From: Candidatus Enterococcus testudinis
Lineage (GTDB): Bacteria; Bacillota; Bacilli; Lactobacillales; Enterococcaceae
Direction: 5' to 3'
Assembly: GCF_002140915.1 (NCBI RefSeq)
Contig: NZ_NGKU01000001.1
Location: 2,865,194-2,929,193 of the forward strand
DNA length: 64,000 nucleotides
The notes below the pieces were generated by a model, which worked only from the letters and a program-made list of their open reading frames with translations, was not told the DNA's origin and ran no database searches. Each line of letters begins with the position of its first letter. Within the stretch, counting starts at the first letter, position 1. Below are positions 47,151 through 55,909 of this stretch, piece after piece. A program made the translations under genes and the position numbers.

Positions 47151-48879
47151 CTTCACCAAATCCTTTCTGTTGGGAATGATATACTTCTTGATAAATCTTG
47201 TTGTTGGCGAGCAGTTCGTCATGGGTCCCGATACCATTGATCTTGCCATCGTCCATCACGATGATCCGATCGGCATCCTCAATCGAGTTGATCCGTTGGG
47301 AAATGATGATCGTGGTCGTCCCCGGAATCTCTCGTTTCAATCCTTCACGAATACTGCGGTCTGTCTTTGTATCGACTGCACTGGTTGAATCATCCAAAAT
47401 CAAGATTTTTGGTTTTTTCAACAAGGCACGGGCAATGGTCAAACGCTGCTTTTGCCCGCCAGAGACATTGTTCCCGCCTTGAGAGATCAAGGTGTCATAT
47501 TTATCAGGAAACTCTTGGATAAACGGATCCGCTTGCGCAATCGTCGCCACACGACGGATTTCTTCATCTGAGGCCTCTTCATTGCCCCAGCGCAAATTAT
47601 CGTTGATCGTTCCGCTAAACAGCACATTATTTTGCAAAACCATGCTGACTTGGTCTCGTAAGACCGCCAAATCATAGTCCCGGACATCATGTCCCCCTAC
47701 TTTGACATGACCTTCGATCACATCATATAGTCGAGGAATTAACTGAACAAGGGAAGATTTCCCACTTCCGGTGCCACCGATGATCCCAATGACTTCTCCT
47801 GAAGCAATCTCCAGATTGGCATGTGCCAAGGCCAACTTATCTTTATCATTGGCATAACTAAAGCAAACATTTTCAAATATAATAGAACCATCAGTGATCG
47901 ATGTTAAAGGGTCCGTAGTATTCTTCAAATCACTTTCTTCATCCAACACTTCTACTACACGTTCTGCAGAGGTTCTAGCAATCAGAATCTGCACGAACGC
48001 CATCGACATCATCATCAAACTCATCAAGATTTGCATCGTATAATTGAACATACTCACCAACTCACCTGTTGTCAGACTACTCTGTTCAACAATCAACTGA
48101 GCACCAAACCAAGAAAGCAACAGCATGCACGTATAGACAGAAAATTGCATCAACGGCATGTTGAAAGACACGATTCGTTGTGCCAATGTGAAATTGCGGT
48201 ATACATCTTCTGAGACTTTGTCAAAAATCTCTTCTTGTTGTTCTTCTCGTACATAGGATTTAACGACCCGCACACCCTGCAGATTTTCTTGTACGACATT
48301 ATTCAATTTGTCATAGATGCGGAAAACTTTCAAAAACAGCGGGTGCGCAAATTTGATCACCAATGCCAAACCAATCGCCAAAATCGGCAACACGACAAGG
48401 TAGATCGTCATCAGCTCTGGACTGATCGTACTGACCATCACCAAGGAAAAAATCAACACCAACGGGCTGCGGACCAGAATACGGATAATCATTTGGTACG
48501 CATTTTGTACGTTGGTGACATCTGTTGTCATCCGTGTGATCAGACTCGCAGAAGAAAAGCGATCTATATTTGAAAATGAAAAATCTTGGATCCGTGTAAA
48601 TAAGTTATGTCTCAAGTTACGAGCAAACCCAGCGGAAGCAATCGCCGCTGTTCGTCCACCCAAAGTTCCTAAGAGCAGCGCCAATAAAGACAATAAAAAA
48701 AGCAAGCCACCATCTCGTAAAATTACGCCGGCGTCTCCTTTTTCGATCCCTTGGTCGATCATCATGGCCATGATCAAGGGCATAATCACATCTAATGCCA
48801 CTTCTCCCGCTACATATACGGGGGTCATCAGACTGTCTTTTTTGTAGCTGCCCACATTTGCGAGCAATTTTTTTATCAT
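47140..48879 (-). CDS. Heterodimeric ABC exporter, degenerate-Walker-B subunit
   Basis: This 579-residue half-transporter has six helices and one ATPase domain: Walker A 'GGTGSGKSSLVQL', signature 'VSGGQKQRLTIARA', and Walker B 'ILILDDSTSAVD', in which the catalytic Glu is Asp. The Asp here and the LSQGQ signature of the other subunit build one silent ATP site, leaving one competent site. That is the rule for heterodimeric exporters such as BmrCD, LmrCD and EfrAB/CD. It is the first gene of the operon, with AAAGGGAAG before the ATG. Confidence 0.92.
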   Translation of the reverse strand: MIKKLLANVGSYKKDSLMTPVYVAGEVALDVIMPLIMAMMIDQGIEKGDAGVILRDGGLLFLLSLLALLLGTLGGRTAAIASAGFARNLRHNLFTRIQDFSFSNIDRFSSASLITRMTTDVTNVQNAYQMIIRILVRSPLVLIFSLVMVSTISPELMTIYLVVLPILAIGLALVIKFAHPLFLKVFRIYDKLNNVVQENLQGVRVVKSYVREEQQEEIFDKVSEDVYRNFTLAQRIVSFNMPLMQFSVYTCMLLLSWFGAQLIVEQSSLTTGELVSMFNYTMQILMSLMMMSMAFVQILIARTSAERVVEVLDEESDLKNTTDPLTSITDGSIIFENVCFSYANDKDKLALAHANLEIASGEVIGIIGGTGSGKSSLVQLIPRLYDVIEGHVKVGGHDVRDYDLAVLRDQVSMVLQNNVLFSGTINDNLRWGNEEASDEEIRRVATIAQADPFIQEFPDKYDTLISQGGNNVSGGQKQRLTIARALLKKPKILILDDSTSAVDTKTDRSIREGLKREIPGTTTIIISQRINSIEDADRIIVMDDGKINGIGTHDELLANNKIYQEVYHSQQKGFGEGEE

Positions 48880-49031
48880 TCTTTTCTTCCCTTTCTGTAA
48901 ATGGCATCAAACACCGCTTTTATTGTTACATTCAAGTTTACTGTATCACTTCTCCGAATACAAGCGTCTAGTCTGCTCTTTTTTTGAGAAAATTTTCTCA
49001 AAAATCGGCATTGTTTTGTAAGAAGCGTCAA

Positions 49032-49070
49032 ATGGTCTTTGAAAGCGACTGCGCCGCTTTCAAAGACCAT
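49032..49070. terminator. Hairpin after the PASTA gene
   Basis: A perfect 16-bp stem (49032-49047 with 49055-49070) and 7-base loop lies 31 bases past the PASTA gene stop. There is no good T-run on either side, so it may be a terminator of reduced strength or an mRNA-stabilising hairpin. Confidence 0.65.
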
Positions 49071-49100
49071 TACTTGCTTTATTTTATTCGAAGTGTATGG

Positions 49101-50606
49101 TTATTCGGCTGAATCAAGGGAGTCTGCTTCTTCAACAGGCGTCTCTACCGGTGTCTCCGTTGGTGTTTCTTCCGGCACATTGGTTGCCGCTCCTTGGAGG
49201 TTGCCGCGACTGATCCCGATCGTAATCCACGTTTCTAAAGGAATGAATTCACCGTAGCGACTCATTTCTACGACGGTTCCTTTCGGTTCAGCAGAATCGA
49301 CATAATAAATATCGTAGTAAACATAGGCACCTTTGGATTTGTATTCATCGAAGAATAACTTCGGCAAGTCGCCTTCTGTTGCTTGGAAGCGAATATCTTT
49401 CAAATAGGGCTGTCCGAGAGAATACACGACCTGCACAGTTGGCAGCGTATCGCCTTCCCCGTATTCTTTGCCAGATTCTACCGATTGACTGATAAAGCTG
49501 CCATAGGACACATTGGTCGCATAGATCGTTGACACTTGAATCGGTATTTTCGATTCCAATCCTTGGGCTTCTTCAATGGTATATTGCGAGAAGTCCGGTA
49601 CGGTCATGGCTTCACCTTTGGATACTTTCACCAAGAAGGTATCTTTTTTCGCCAGCTTGCTGCCTTTGACTGGTTCTTGAGATACGACTAGATCCACCGC
49701 AACACTGTCAGAAAAGACGGTTTCTTCTTTGTAGGTCAACTCGTTTTTCTTGGCCCACTCAGCAGCTTCCGCTTTGGTTTTGCCGGTAAAATCTGTGACT
49801 TCGATATCTTTTTCAAAGACTTCTTTCCCCTTAGAATAATACACGCTCAAGCGGTCTTTCCGACGATACGCGGTCAAATCCAATTCTTTATTGTTGGCTT
49901 CCTGTTTGATAAAGGCATTGGCTTTGACGGTATCATCAAATTGCTCGATCAATGAAATATTCTCAGCTTTGTTGTCTTCGATCCATTGCTTGGCGGCTTC
50001 TGTTTCCATATCGGCAAAATCAGGTAATGCCAACTGCTCTTCTGGATCTGGACCAAGGCTTGCTGTAAGTGTCAAGGTTGCCCCTTTTTTGATCTTTTTG
50101 TCCGCAGCGACATCCTGATCAATGATTTGATTGGTTTCCATCTCAAAATCATAGGCTTGCTCAACTTTGATCGTCACCCCTTCTTCGTTGCCCCATGTCC
50201 GGGCTTCAGCAAGATTGGTTGCCTTGAAATCAGGGACTTTGACATGCGTCAGTTGATAGTACACGACACCAATCACCACTGCCAGAAGGAGAGAGAGCGT
50301 TGTGATAAGGATGATTTTTTTGCGTTTCTTATTTTTATAGGTGGGATCAAATTCCGTTTCTTCTTGGCCAAAACGGCTCACAGATTGCTTGTTGGTATCC
50401 AATTGGCTATCGTCTTTGGCCTGCCGGTTATTTTGCTTGTTTTCTCGTCGGCTCCCAGTTGTTTCTGGCGTACTTTCAACCACAGGTTTTGCTGTCCCTG
50501 CAGGATCTTGCGCTGGGGGTTCAGTCTTTTCTTGCGGTGTCGGTGTTGGTTCCTGTTTTTTTCCGTCATACTTATCAGGACTAAAATTGGATAAAAAATC
50601 ACTCAT
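49101..50606 (-). CDS. Membrane-anchored PASTA-domain protein without kinase
   Basis: This 501-residue protein is bitopic. Residues 1-95 are cytosolic, Pro/Gln/Glu-rich and disordered. One helix lies at about 98-118 ('IILITTLSLLLAVVIGVVYY'). Outside are four PASTA-type repeats starting near 122 ('VKVPDFKATNLAEARTWG'), 193 ('LALPDFADM'), 268 ('DIEVTDFTGKTKAEAAEWA') and 343 ('MTVPDFSQYTIEEAQ'), a fifth degenerate unit, and an acidic Thr/Pro tail. It has the outer half of a PrkC/IreK-type receptor but no kinase. It overlaps the ABC ATPase gene by 8 bp, so it is probably the extracellular partner of that transporter. Binding to muropeptides or nascent wall is inference. Confidence 0.85.
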   Translation of the reverse strand: MSDFLSNFSPDKYDGKKQEPTPTPQEKTEPPAQDPAGTAKPVVESTPETTGSRRENKQNNRQAKDDSQLDTNKQSVSRFGQEETEFDPTYKNKKRKKIILITTLSLLLAVVIGVVYYQLTHVKVPDFKATNLAEARTWGNEEGVTIKVEQAYDFEMETNQIIDQDVAADKKIKKGATLTLTASLGPDPEEQLALPDFADMETEAAKQWIEDNKAENISLIEQFDDTVKANAFIKQEANNKELDLTAYRRKDRLSVYYSKGKEVFEKDIEVTDFTGKTKAEAAEWAKKNELTYKEETVFSDSVAVDLVVSQEPVKGSKLAKKDTFLVKVSKGEAMTVPDFSQYTIEEAQGLESKIPIQVSTIYATNVSYGSFISQSVESGKEYGEGDTLPTVQVVYSLGQPYLKDIRFQATEGDLPKLFFDEYKSKGAYVYYDIYYVDSAEPKGTVVEMSRYGEFIPLETWITIGISRGNLQGAATNVPEETPTETPVETPVEEADSLDSAE

Positions 50607-51273
50607 GGTTGCTTAACACACCTTTACGAAGATACAAGACTTCATCTGCTTGCTGCGCAATCTCATTGGCATGGGTCACGACGATGACACACTTATTGTG
50701 CACATGGGCCAAGTCTTTGAATATATCAATGATTTCTTGTTCCATAGCCTCATCTAAGTTTCCTGTCGGTTCATCAGCCAAGATGATGTCGACATTGGTG
50801 GCTAACGCACGAGCGATGGCCACACGCTGTTGTTCCCCACCTGACAATTGATTGACCAGTCGGTTGGCTTTTTCTTTCGTGATGCCTATATAATCCAATA
50901 GATTATAGGCAACCTCTTGCTGATTGTCCGGTAGCTTGTTCTTGGTGATCGACATTGGTACCAAGACGTTTTCAACCGCACTTAAGTAGGGTATCAAGTT
51001 GTAACTTTGGAAGATGATACTAATGTCATCTCGGCGATAATTTTCGTGCCCGATTTTTTCGATGTCAGTGCCTTCAAACAAAATTTCTCCAGTTTTCGGA
51101 CTGTCTAAAGCGCTGATCAATGATAGAAAGGTCGTTTTTCCAGAACCAGACTGGCCTAAAATGGCATAAAATTTGCCTTTTTCAAATGCGACGGACGTTT
51201 CTTTCAGGATATAACGGCGTTGATCACCATCTTGATAATAATAATCGACTGCTTTGGTTTCTAATAGTGTCAT
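50599..51273 (-). CDS. ABC transporter ATP-binding protein (MacB/FtsE-like)
   Basis: This 224-residue ATPase is of the LolD/MacB/FtsE type. Walker A is 'GQSGSGKTTFLSL', signature 'LSGGEQQRVAIARAL', Walker B 'IILADEPTGNLDE' and the switch His 'VIVVTHANEIA'. It lies 13 bp downstream of the FtsX-like permease and overlaps the PASTA gene by 8 bp; the three form one unit. ATP hydrolysis would drive a mechanical change in the permease rather than classical transport, if it behaves like the type VII systems. Confidence 0.92.
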   Translation of the reverse strand: MTLLETKAVDYYYQDGDQRRYILKETSVAFEKGKFYAILGQSGSGKTTFLSLISALDSPKTGEILFEGTDIEKIGHENYRRDDISIIFQSYNLIPYLSAVENVLVPMSITKNKLPDNQQEVAYNLLDYIGITKEKANRLVNQLSGGEQQRVAIARALATNVDIILADEPTGNLDEAMEQEIIDIFKDLAHVHNKCVIVVTHANEIAQQADEVLYLRKGVLSNHE

Positions 51274-51286
51274 GGTGTTTTTCCTC

Positions 51287-52786
51287 CTACATCATGATTT
51301 TCTTCGGATTTAAGCGCAAGATATATAGCAATGGCAAGACTGCTGACAACAGAACTGTACCAAGTCCCAACAATAAATAGGTGATGATATAGCTCACTGA
51401 GAAATTGACCTGATACGCGTCTTTGACGTCATTTAAATTAAGATCTACAGACATCAAACTGCCATAGTACACCATTCCATTATCCACTTGCGGTGACATA
51501 AAGTCGCTTTGCATCAAGGTATTCGAAACAGCTCCGCCTAATAGATTTCCTGTCACTAACGAGATGAAAAGTGCTGCTGCGCTCACAAGCAAGACCTCGA
51601 TCACGATCTGTCCAATTACTTTCCCACGGCTTTCCCCTAAGGATAGATAGATGCCTAACTCTTGTTTACGATCACGTAAGAATAATAAGACCACCAGCGA
51701 AATGATAAACATTGCTGCGATTGATGCGATAATCACGATATAGTTGGCAATCACACCTAGACGATTGAATCCGCCAGCGATCTGATCATATTGATCCGTA
51801 TTGGTAACAATTTTATAATAATCAGGTAGCAGTGCATCCGCTTCTTGCTTAAAAGCATCCACATCATCAATTGAATGTAAGACAAACATTGGTGTATAGT
51901 ATTGCTCTTCATCAATATCTTCACTGGTTTCTCCCCAGAGTTTTTCCATTTGGACCTTGCTAAACTCTTTGACAAAGTTATTGCTGGCATAAAATGTATT
52001 GATTTGATCCATCAACATCCAAGCTTGATTGCTTTCTTGTGCGCTATCTGACGAATTGGATTGTCCGCTGTCATCTTTTTTGATAACTGAGAAGATACCA
52101 GCGATTGTAACTGGATAGTCAAATGTCACTATTTGCTGTCCGCTATCTTCTGATTCCTCATCATCTTCGCTTTCTGAGTTGTCCATATAAACCTCACTTC
52201 GGATGTCCCAGACAAGTTGGTCACCGACTGATAGATTATTGGCTTCAGCTACTTCTTTACTCACTAAGACAGCATTGGTAGACTCATTGATGTCTTTGTC
52301 TGTCAATCCTTCTCCTTCAACCAATTTGATCAAACCTTCACGCATATCCAATGGTTCTGTCAAGTTTCCGCCTTTTAACGAGAAGTAGTTGCCGCCCATT
52401 CCCATCGAACCGTCTTCTGGTGAATAAGCTGTCAATTTTTTTGTTTCCACATAGCTCATATTTGAATAGTCATAGTATTTTACATAACTCATTTCCCCAA
52501 TCTGATCATAGACATCAACGCCTGGTGGCATTGGATAGAAATCTTCACTGTATCGTTCTTCATCTGGTACATCTGCAGTCTCTTTTTCAAAACGTTCATA
52601 ATCCATTTCAACCGTTGCCACATTGCCCATTTTCTTCTTGGTTTCTCTTTCAACATTGGCTGTGGATTGCTGAATCGCTACTGCTCCGGCAATGACATTC
52701 CCCAAAACAAATACAACTAAAAATAAAATAAATGATTTCCCTTTCCTGCGGGTGATACTTTTTAATGCGCGCTGCCAAAAATTCAT
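51287..52786 (-). CDS. FtsX/MacB-like ABC permease
   Basis: This 499-residue permease has the type VII (mechanotransmission) layout. One N-terminal helix ('KSFILFLVVFVLGNVIAGAVA') precedes a large extracellular MacB_PCD-like domain of about 290 residues with an acidic Ser/Asp/Glu patch ('SESEDDEESEDSGQQ'). Three C-terminal helices form the FtsX domain ('VIIASIAAMFIISLVVLLFL', 'VLLVSAAALFISLVTGNLL', 'IITYLLLGLGTVLLSAVLPL'). I chose ATG 52786 (GGAGG 8 bases upstream); ATG 52792 is two codons earlier. No MFP-type adaptor is encoded; the PASTA protein takes that position. Confidence 0.88.
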   Translation of the reverse strand: MNFWQRALKSITRRKGKSFILFLVVFVLGNVIAGAVAIQQSTANVERETKKKMGNVATVEMDYERFEKETADVPDEERYSEDFYPMPPGVDVYDQIGEMSYVKYYDYSNMSYVETKKLTAYSPEDGSMGMGGNYFSLKGGNLTEPLDMREGLIKLVEGEGLTDKDINESTNAVLVSKEVAEANNLSVGDQLVWDIRSEVYMDNSESEDDEESEDSGQQIVTFDYPVTIAGIFSVIKKDDSGQSNSSDSAQESNQAWMLMDQINTFYASNNFVKEFSKVQMEKLWGETSEDIDEEQYYTPMFVLHSIDDVDAFKQEADALLPDYYKIVTNTDQYDQIAGGFNRLGVIANYIVIIASIAAMFIISLVVLLFLRDRKQELGIYLSLGESRGKVIGQIVIEVLLVSAAALFISLVTGNLLGGAVSNTLMQSDFMSPQVDNGMVYYGSLMSVDLNLNDVKDAYQVNFSVSYIITYLLLGLGTVLLSAVLPLLYILRLNPKKIMM

Positions 52787-52921
52787 TGTCATTTCCTCCA
52801 GTGACATTATTTTTTAACAATTATTCCATACTTCACAAGCAAGAACAATCCAAATAAATGATCGTTATTTGTACTATTTTTTTTTAGATAACAACACAGT
52901 TACATAAATCACCAATTAAGA

Positions 52922-52946
52922 GCGTTTACTAACGCGTTATATAACG
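52922..52946. promoter_or_regulatory. Overlapping palindromes upstream of the PASTA-ABC cassette
   Basis: GCGTTTACTAACGC (52922-52935) overlaps AACGCGTT and a perfect 12-bp palindrome CGTTATATAACG (52935-52946). All share the AACG/CGTT half-site. They lie about 135-165 bases before the permease start in AT-rich DNA, where its promoter is expected. Confidence 0.45.
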
Positions 52947-53017
52947 TAATAAAATCCAAATAGTTTTCTAACAGTTTTGTAAGATAACGTTTTAACTACG
53001 CTATCCATCAATTTTGA

Positions 53018-53057
53018 CAAAAAAAGTACCTACTAATTTTGAATTTAGTAGGTACTT
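53018..53057 (-). terminator. relA-dtd terminator
   Basis: A 13-bp stem (AAGTACCTACTAA / TTAGTAGGTACTT) is followed, read leftward, by TTTTTGT, directly after the dtd stop. Confidence 0.92.
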
Positions 53058-53065
53058 AGCTATCA

Positions 53066-53512
53066 TTATCTGTCTTTCGTATCGATGATGATCGTTACTG
53101 GCCCATCGTTGATGAGGGAAACTTGCATATCAGCGCCGAATCGACCAGTTGCCACTGTTATCCCCGTTGCGCGTAACCCTTGGTTGAAGGCCTCATACAT
53201 TGGAACGGCGATTGCAGGCGGTGCAGCTTTGATAAAACTGGGGCGATTGCCTTTTTTGGTGTCAGCATAAAGCGTAAATTGCGAAATACTCAAGATGGCG
53301 CCATCAATTGCAGAGATTGAGCGATTCATTTTACCTTCTTCGTCTTCAAAAATGCGCAACTGTGTCAGTTTACGCACCAGATACGCTACATCCTCTTGGG
53401 TATCTTCATGAGTTATACCCAGTAATACCATCAATCCTTGCTTGATTTCACCAACAACGATGTCATCGATAGATACGCTGGCTTGACGAACACGTTGGAT
53501 CACTGCTTTCAT
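53066..53512 (-). CDS. dtd: D-aminoacyl-tRNA deacylase
   Basis: Dtd removes D-amino acids mischarged onto tRNA. The 148 residues begin '[16 protein letters not shown]', with the active-site '[10 protein letters not shown]' and C-terminal '[14 protein letters not shown]' containing the (N)GP cross-subunit motif, here 'DGPVT'. It starts 9 bp after the relA stop and is co-transcribed with it, a conserved pairing in Firmicutes. The start at 53512 has AAGGGTGA some 9 bases away. Confidence 0.95.
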   Translation of the reverse strand: MKAVIQRVRQASVSIDDIVVGEIKQGLMVLLGITHEDTQEDVAYLVRKLTQLRIFEDEEGKMNRSISAIDGAILSISQFTLYADTKKGNRPSFIKAAPPAIAVPMYEAFNQGLRATGITVATGRFGADMQVSLINDGPVTIIIDTKDR

Positions 53513-53521
53513 CTTAATCAA

Positions 53522-55732
53522 TCACCCTTTCGTCCGTCTCACACTGTAGACATCAGGAATTTGTTTGATTTTATCAACGATAGATCGCAGGTGGGTCAAG
53601 TTTTGGATCGATACGGTGATTCGGATCGTGGCCATTTTGTCTTTATTGGTTTTGGCTTCTACACTGACCAATCGCTTGCTGACGGTATTGACCGTTTGCA
53701 AGACATCATTCAGCAATCCCGAACGATCATAGCCATAGATTTCAAGATCGGCATTGTATTCTTTTTTGCTATCTGAAGCATCTTCCCATTCGACATCGAT
53801 CAAGCGATTGGCTGCTTCTTTGTTTTGGACATTGGGACAATCACTGCGATGGATGGAAATTCCCCGGCCTTTGGTGATATAGCCGACAATGTCATCTCCT
53901 GGCACTGGATTACAGCATCGAGAAATACGAATCAGCAGATTGTCGACCCCTTCAATGACGATGCCGCCTTCATGGCGTACCTTCATTTTCTCAGGTTCTT
54001 TTTTGGCCGGCTGATTGATCATTTCTTGTACTTGTTGTTTTTGTTTTTCAATCTGTCTTTCTCGTCGTTCTTCTTCCGTCAGACGATTGGCTAATGTAGT
54101 CGGGCTGACTTCACCAAAACCAACTGACGCAAACAAATCATCTTCCGTATGATAATTAAATCGCTCGCAAGCTTCTGCCATTTTGGCTTTCGATAAAAAT
54201 TCTTTTGGAACAAAGCCCATATCTTGCAAGGTACGGACGACTGCTTCATGGCCTTTGATGATGTTTTCTTCGCGGTCTTGATCTTTGAAGAAGCGTTTGA
54301 TCTTATTTTTTGCTTTACTGGTCGCCACCAATTTGATCCAGTCTTTGCTGGGGCCAAAGGAGTTCGGCGAGGTCAAGATTTCAATAATATCGCCATTTTT
54401 CAACTTATAGTCCAGTTGGACCATCTTGCCATTGATTTTGGCACCAGTGGTTTTGTTGCCGATATCGGTATGGATGCTGTAGGCAAAGTCTAATGGGCTA
54501 GAGCCTTGCGGCAACTCTGTGACATCGCCTTTTGGTGTAAACACGTAGACTTTGTCACTGAAGATATCGCCTTTGACACCTTCCATAAATTCAGACGCGT
54601 CATACGATTCATCTTGCAATTCCAAAATCTCTTGGAACCAGCCAACTTGTTGGGTCATTTTATCAGGCTTGACTTTTTCCGTCTTGCCTTCTTTATACGC
54701 CCAATGGGCAGCTACCCCAAACTCGGCAATTTCATGCATTTCATGGGTACGAATTTGGATTTCGACAGGATTTCCTTTAGGGCCGATAACAGTCGTATGC
54801 AAAGATTGATACATATTGGCTTTAGGCATCGCAATGTAGTCTTTGAATCGGCCCGGCATTGGTTTCCACTTGGTGTGGATCGTACCTAAGACAGCATAAC
54901 AATCCTTGATGGAATCCACAACGACCCGTATCGCCAACAGATCATAAATCTCGTTGAATTGCTTCTTCTGATCTTTCATCTTGCGATAAATCGAATAAAT
55001 GTGTTTTGGTCGTCCATAGATTTCGGCATAGATATCGAGTTCTTCTGTCGCTACGCGAATTTCTTCCACTGTTTCTGATACATAGGCCTCTCGTTCTTCT
55101 CGTTTGGTTTGCATCAAATGAACGATTCTATAATATTGTTGTGGATTTAGATAGCGTAATGAAATATCTTCCAGTTCCCATTTAATCCGACTGATCCCCA
55201 AACGGTGTGCTAGAGGCGCATAGATTTCCATCGTTTCTTGCGCGATTCGCCGTTGTTTATCTTCTCTCAAGTGTTTCAACGTACGCATATTATGTAAACG
55301 GTCTGCTAATTTGACCATAATGACCCGCAGATCTTGCGCCATGGCGATCAACATTTTACGGTGATTTTCAGCAAGTTGCTCTTCATGAGATTTATATTTG
55401 ATCTTACCCAATTTGGTCACACCGTCTACCAGCATAGCCACATCAGCACCAAAATTGTCTTTTAAGTCAGCTAATGTGATGTCGGTATCTTCAACGACAT
55501 CATGCAAAAATCCTGTCGCAATCGTGTGGGGATCCATTTGCAACTCAGCAAGTATCCCGGCGACTTGGATTGGATGGATGATATAAGGTTCGCCAGATTT
55601 GCGAAATTGTTCCTTGTGGGCCTCTGTGGCGTAGTCTAATGCTTTTTGGACAAACGCCACATGTTCATCACTCATATAATACGACACTAACTTGATGACA
55701 TTTGGGCCTGTCAATATAACTTCTTTCGCCAT
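53522..55732 (-). CDS. relA: Bifunctional (p)ppGpp synthetase/hydrolase (RSH)
   Basis: This enzyme makes and degrades (p)ppGpp, the stringent-response alarmone. The 736 residues are in the order hydrolase, synthetase, TGS, helical/zinc-finger, ACT. The hydrolase keeps its metal motif 'TGFLHDVVEDTDITL', so it should be active. The synthetase has 'YQSLHTTVIGPKGNPVEIQIRT' (core 'YQSLHTTV'). TGS begins 'DKVYVFTPKGDVTELPQGS', the Cys/His region is 'RCCNPVPGDDIVGY' and ACT starts near 'DLEIYGYDRSGLL'. The start at 55732 has AAGGAGG 8 bases upstream. The gene has its own promoter and a terminator-like leader. Confidence 0.96.
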   Translation of the reverse strand: MAKEVILTGPNVIKLVSYYMSDEHVAFVQKALDYATEAHKEQFRKSGEPYIIHPIQVAGILAELQMDPHTIATGFLHDVVEDTDITLADLKDNFGADVAMLVDGVTKLGKIKYKSHEEQLAENHRKMLIAMAQDLRVIMVKLADRLHNMRTLKHLREDKQRRIAQETMEIYAPLAHRLGISRIKWELEDISLRYLNPQQYYRIVHLMQTKREEREAYVSETVEEIRVATEELDIYAEIYGRPKHIYSIYRKMKDQKKQFNEIYDLLAIRVVVDSIKDCYAVLGTIHTKWKPMPGRFKDYIAMPKANMYQSLHTTVIGPKGNPVEIQIRTHEMHEIAEFGVAAHWAYKEGKTEKVKPDKMTQQVGWFQEILELQDESYDASEFMEGVKGDIFSDKVYVFTPKGDVTELPQGSSPLDFAYSIHTDIGNKTTGAKINGKMVQLDYKLKNGDIIEILTSPNSFGPSKDWIKLVATSKAKNKIKRFFKDQDREENIIKGHEAVVRTLQDMGFVPKEFLSKAKMAEACERFNYHTEDDLFASVGFGEVSPTTLANRLTEEERRERQIEKQKQQVQEMINQPAKKEPEKMKVRHEGGIVIEGVDNLLIRISRCCNPVPGDDIVGYITKGRGISIHRSDCPNVQNKEAANRLIDVEWEDASDSKKEYNADLEIYGYDRSGLLNDVLQTVNTVSKRLVSVEAKTNKDKMATIRITVSIQNLTHLRSIVDKIKQIPDVYSVRRTKG

Positions 55733-55756
55733 GATTATCGCCTCCTTCTTCTTTTC

Positions 55757-55826
55757 AAAAATTAGACAGCAGTCCCTGACAAGCGTTTGCCGAAGCAAAC
55801 TCTTTCAAGCATGGACTCCTGTCTAA
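55757..55826 (-). promoter_or_regulatory. relA leader hairpin, attenuator-like
   Basis: Read leftward, the relA leader folds into a long hairpin: outer stem TTAGACAG-x-AGTCC paired with its complement (55762-55775 with 55813-55826, one mismatch). Inside is an apical stem GTTTGC / GCAAAC closed by UUCG (55785-55800). TTTTTG follows immediately, then the SD. It is downstream of the promoter and upstream of the coding region, so it can act as an attenuator or as an insulating terminator. Confidence 0.75.
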
Positions 55827-55847
55827 ACCACTCGTATAATCATTGCC

Positions 55848-55876
55848 ATTATACAAATTTTTCTGTTTTTTTTCAA
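55848..55876 (-). promoter_or_regulatory. relA promoter
   Basis: Read leftward: TTGAAA (55876-55871), exactly 17 bp, perfect TATAAT (55853-55848). The predicted transcript has a leader of about 110 bases containing the hairpin at 55757-55826. Confidence 0.85.
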
Positions 55877-55909
55877 TCACTGTTGCTCGCTCGCATAGGC
55901 CCTCGCTCT

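Noticed and set aside
47157-47249. Longer N-terminus of the 45279 ABC exporter subunit
   Set aside because: It would run deep into the partner gene in another frame and has no SD; the family begins near the GTG or ATG chosen.
49032-49070. Short inverted repeats of an insertion element
   Set aside because: The 16-bp stem has a 7-base loop, no transposase and no target duplication; it is a transcript hairpin.
50599-52786. BceAB-type bacitracin transporter as partner of the BceRS-like system
   Set aside because: The permease has one N-terminal and three C-terminal helices around a MacB-like domain, not the ten-helix BceB layout.
55757-55826. T-box riboswitch before relA
   Set aside because: There is no AGGGUGGNACCGCG antiterminator sequence and the leader is too short.
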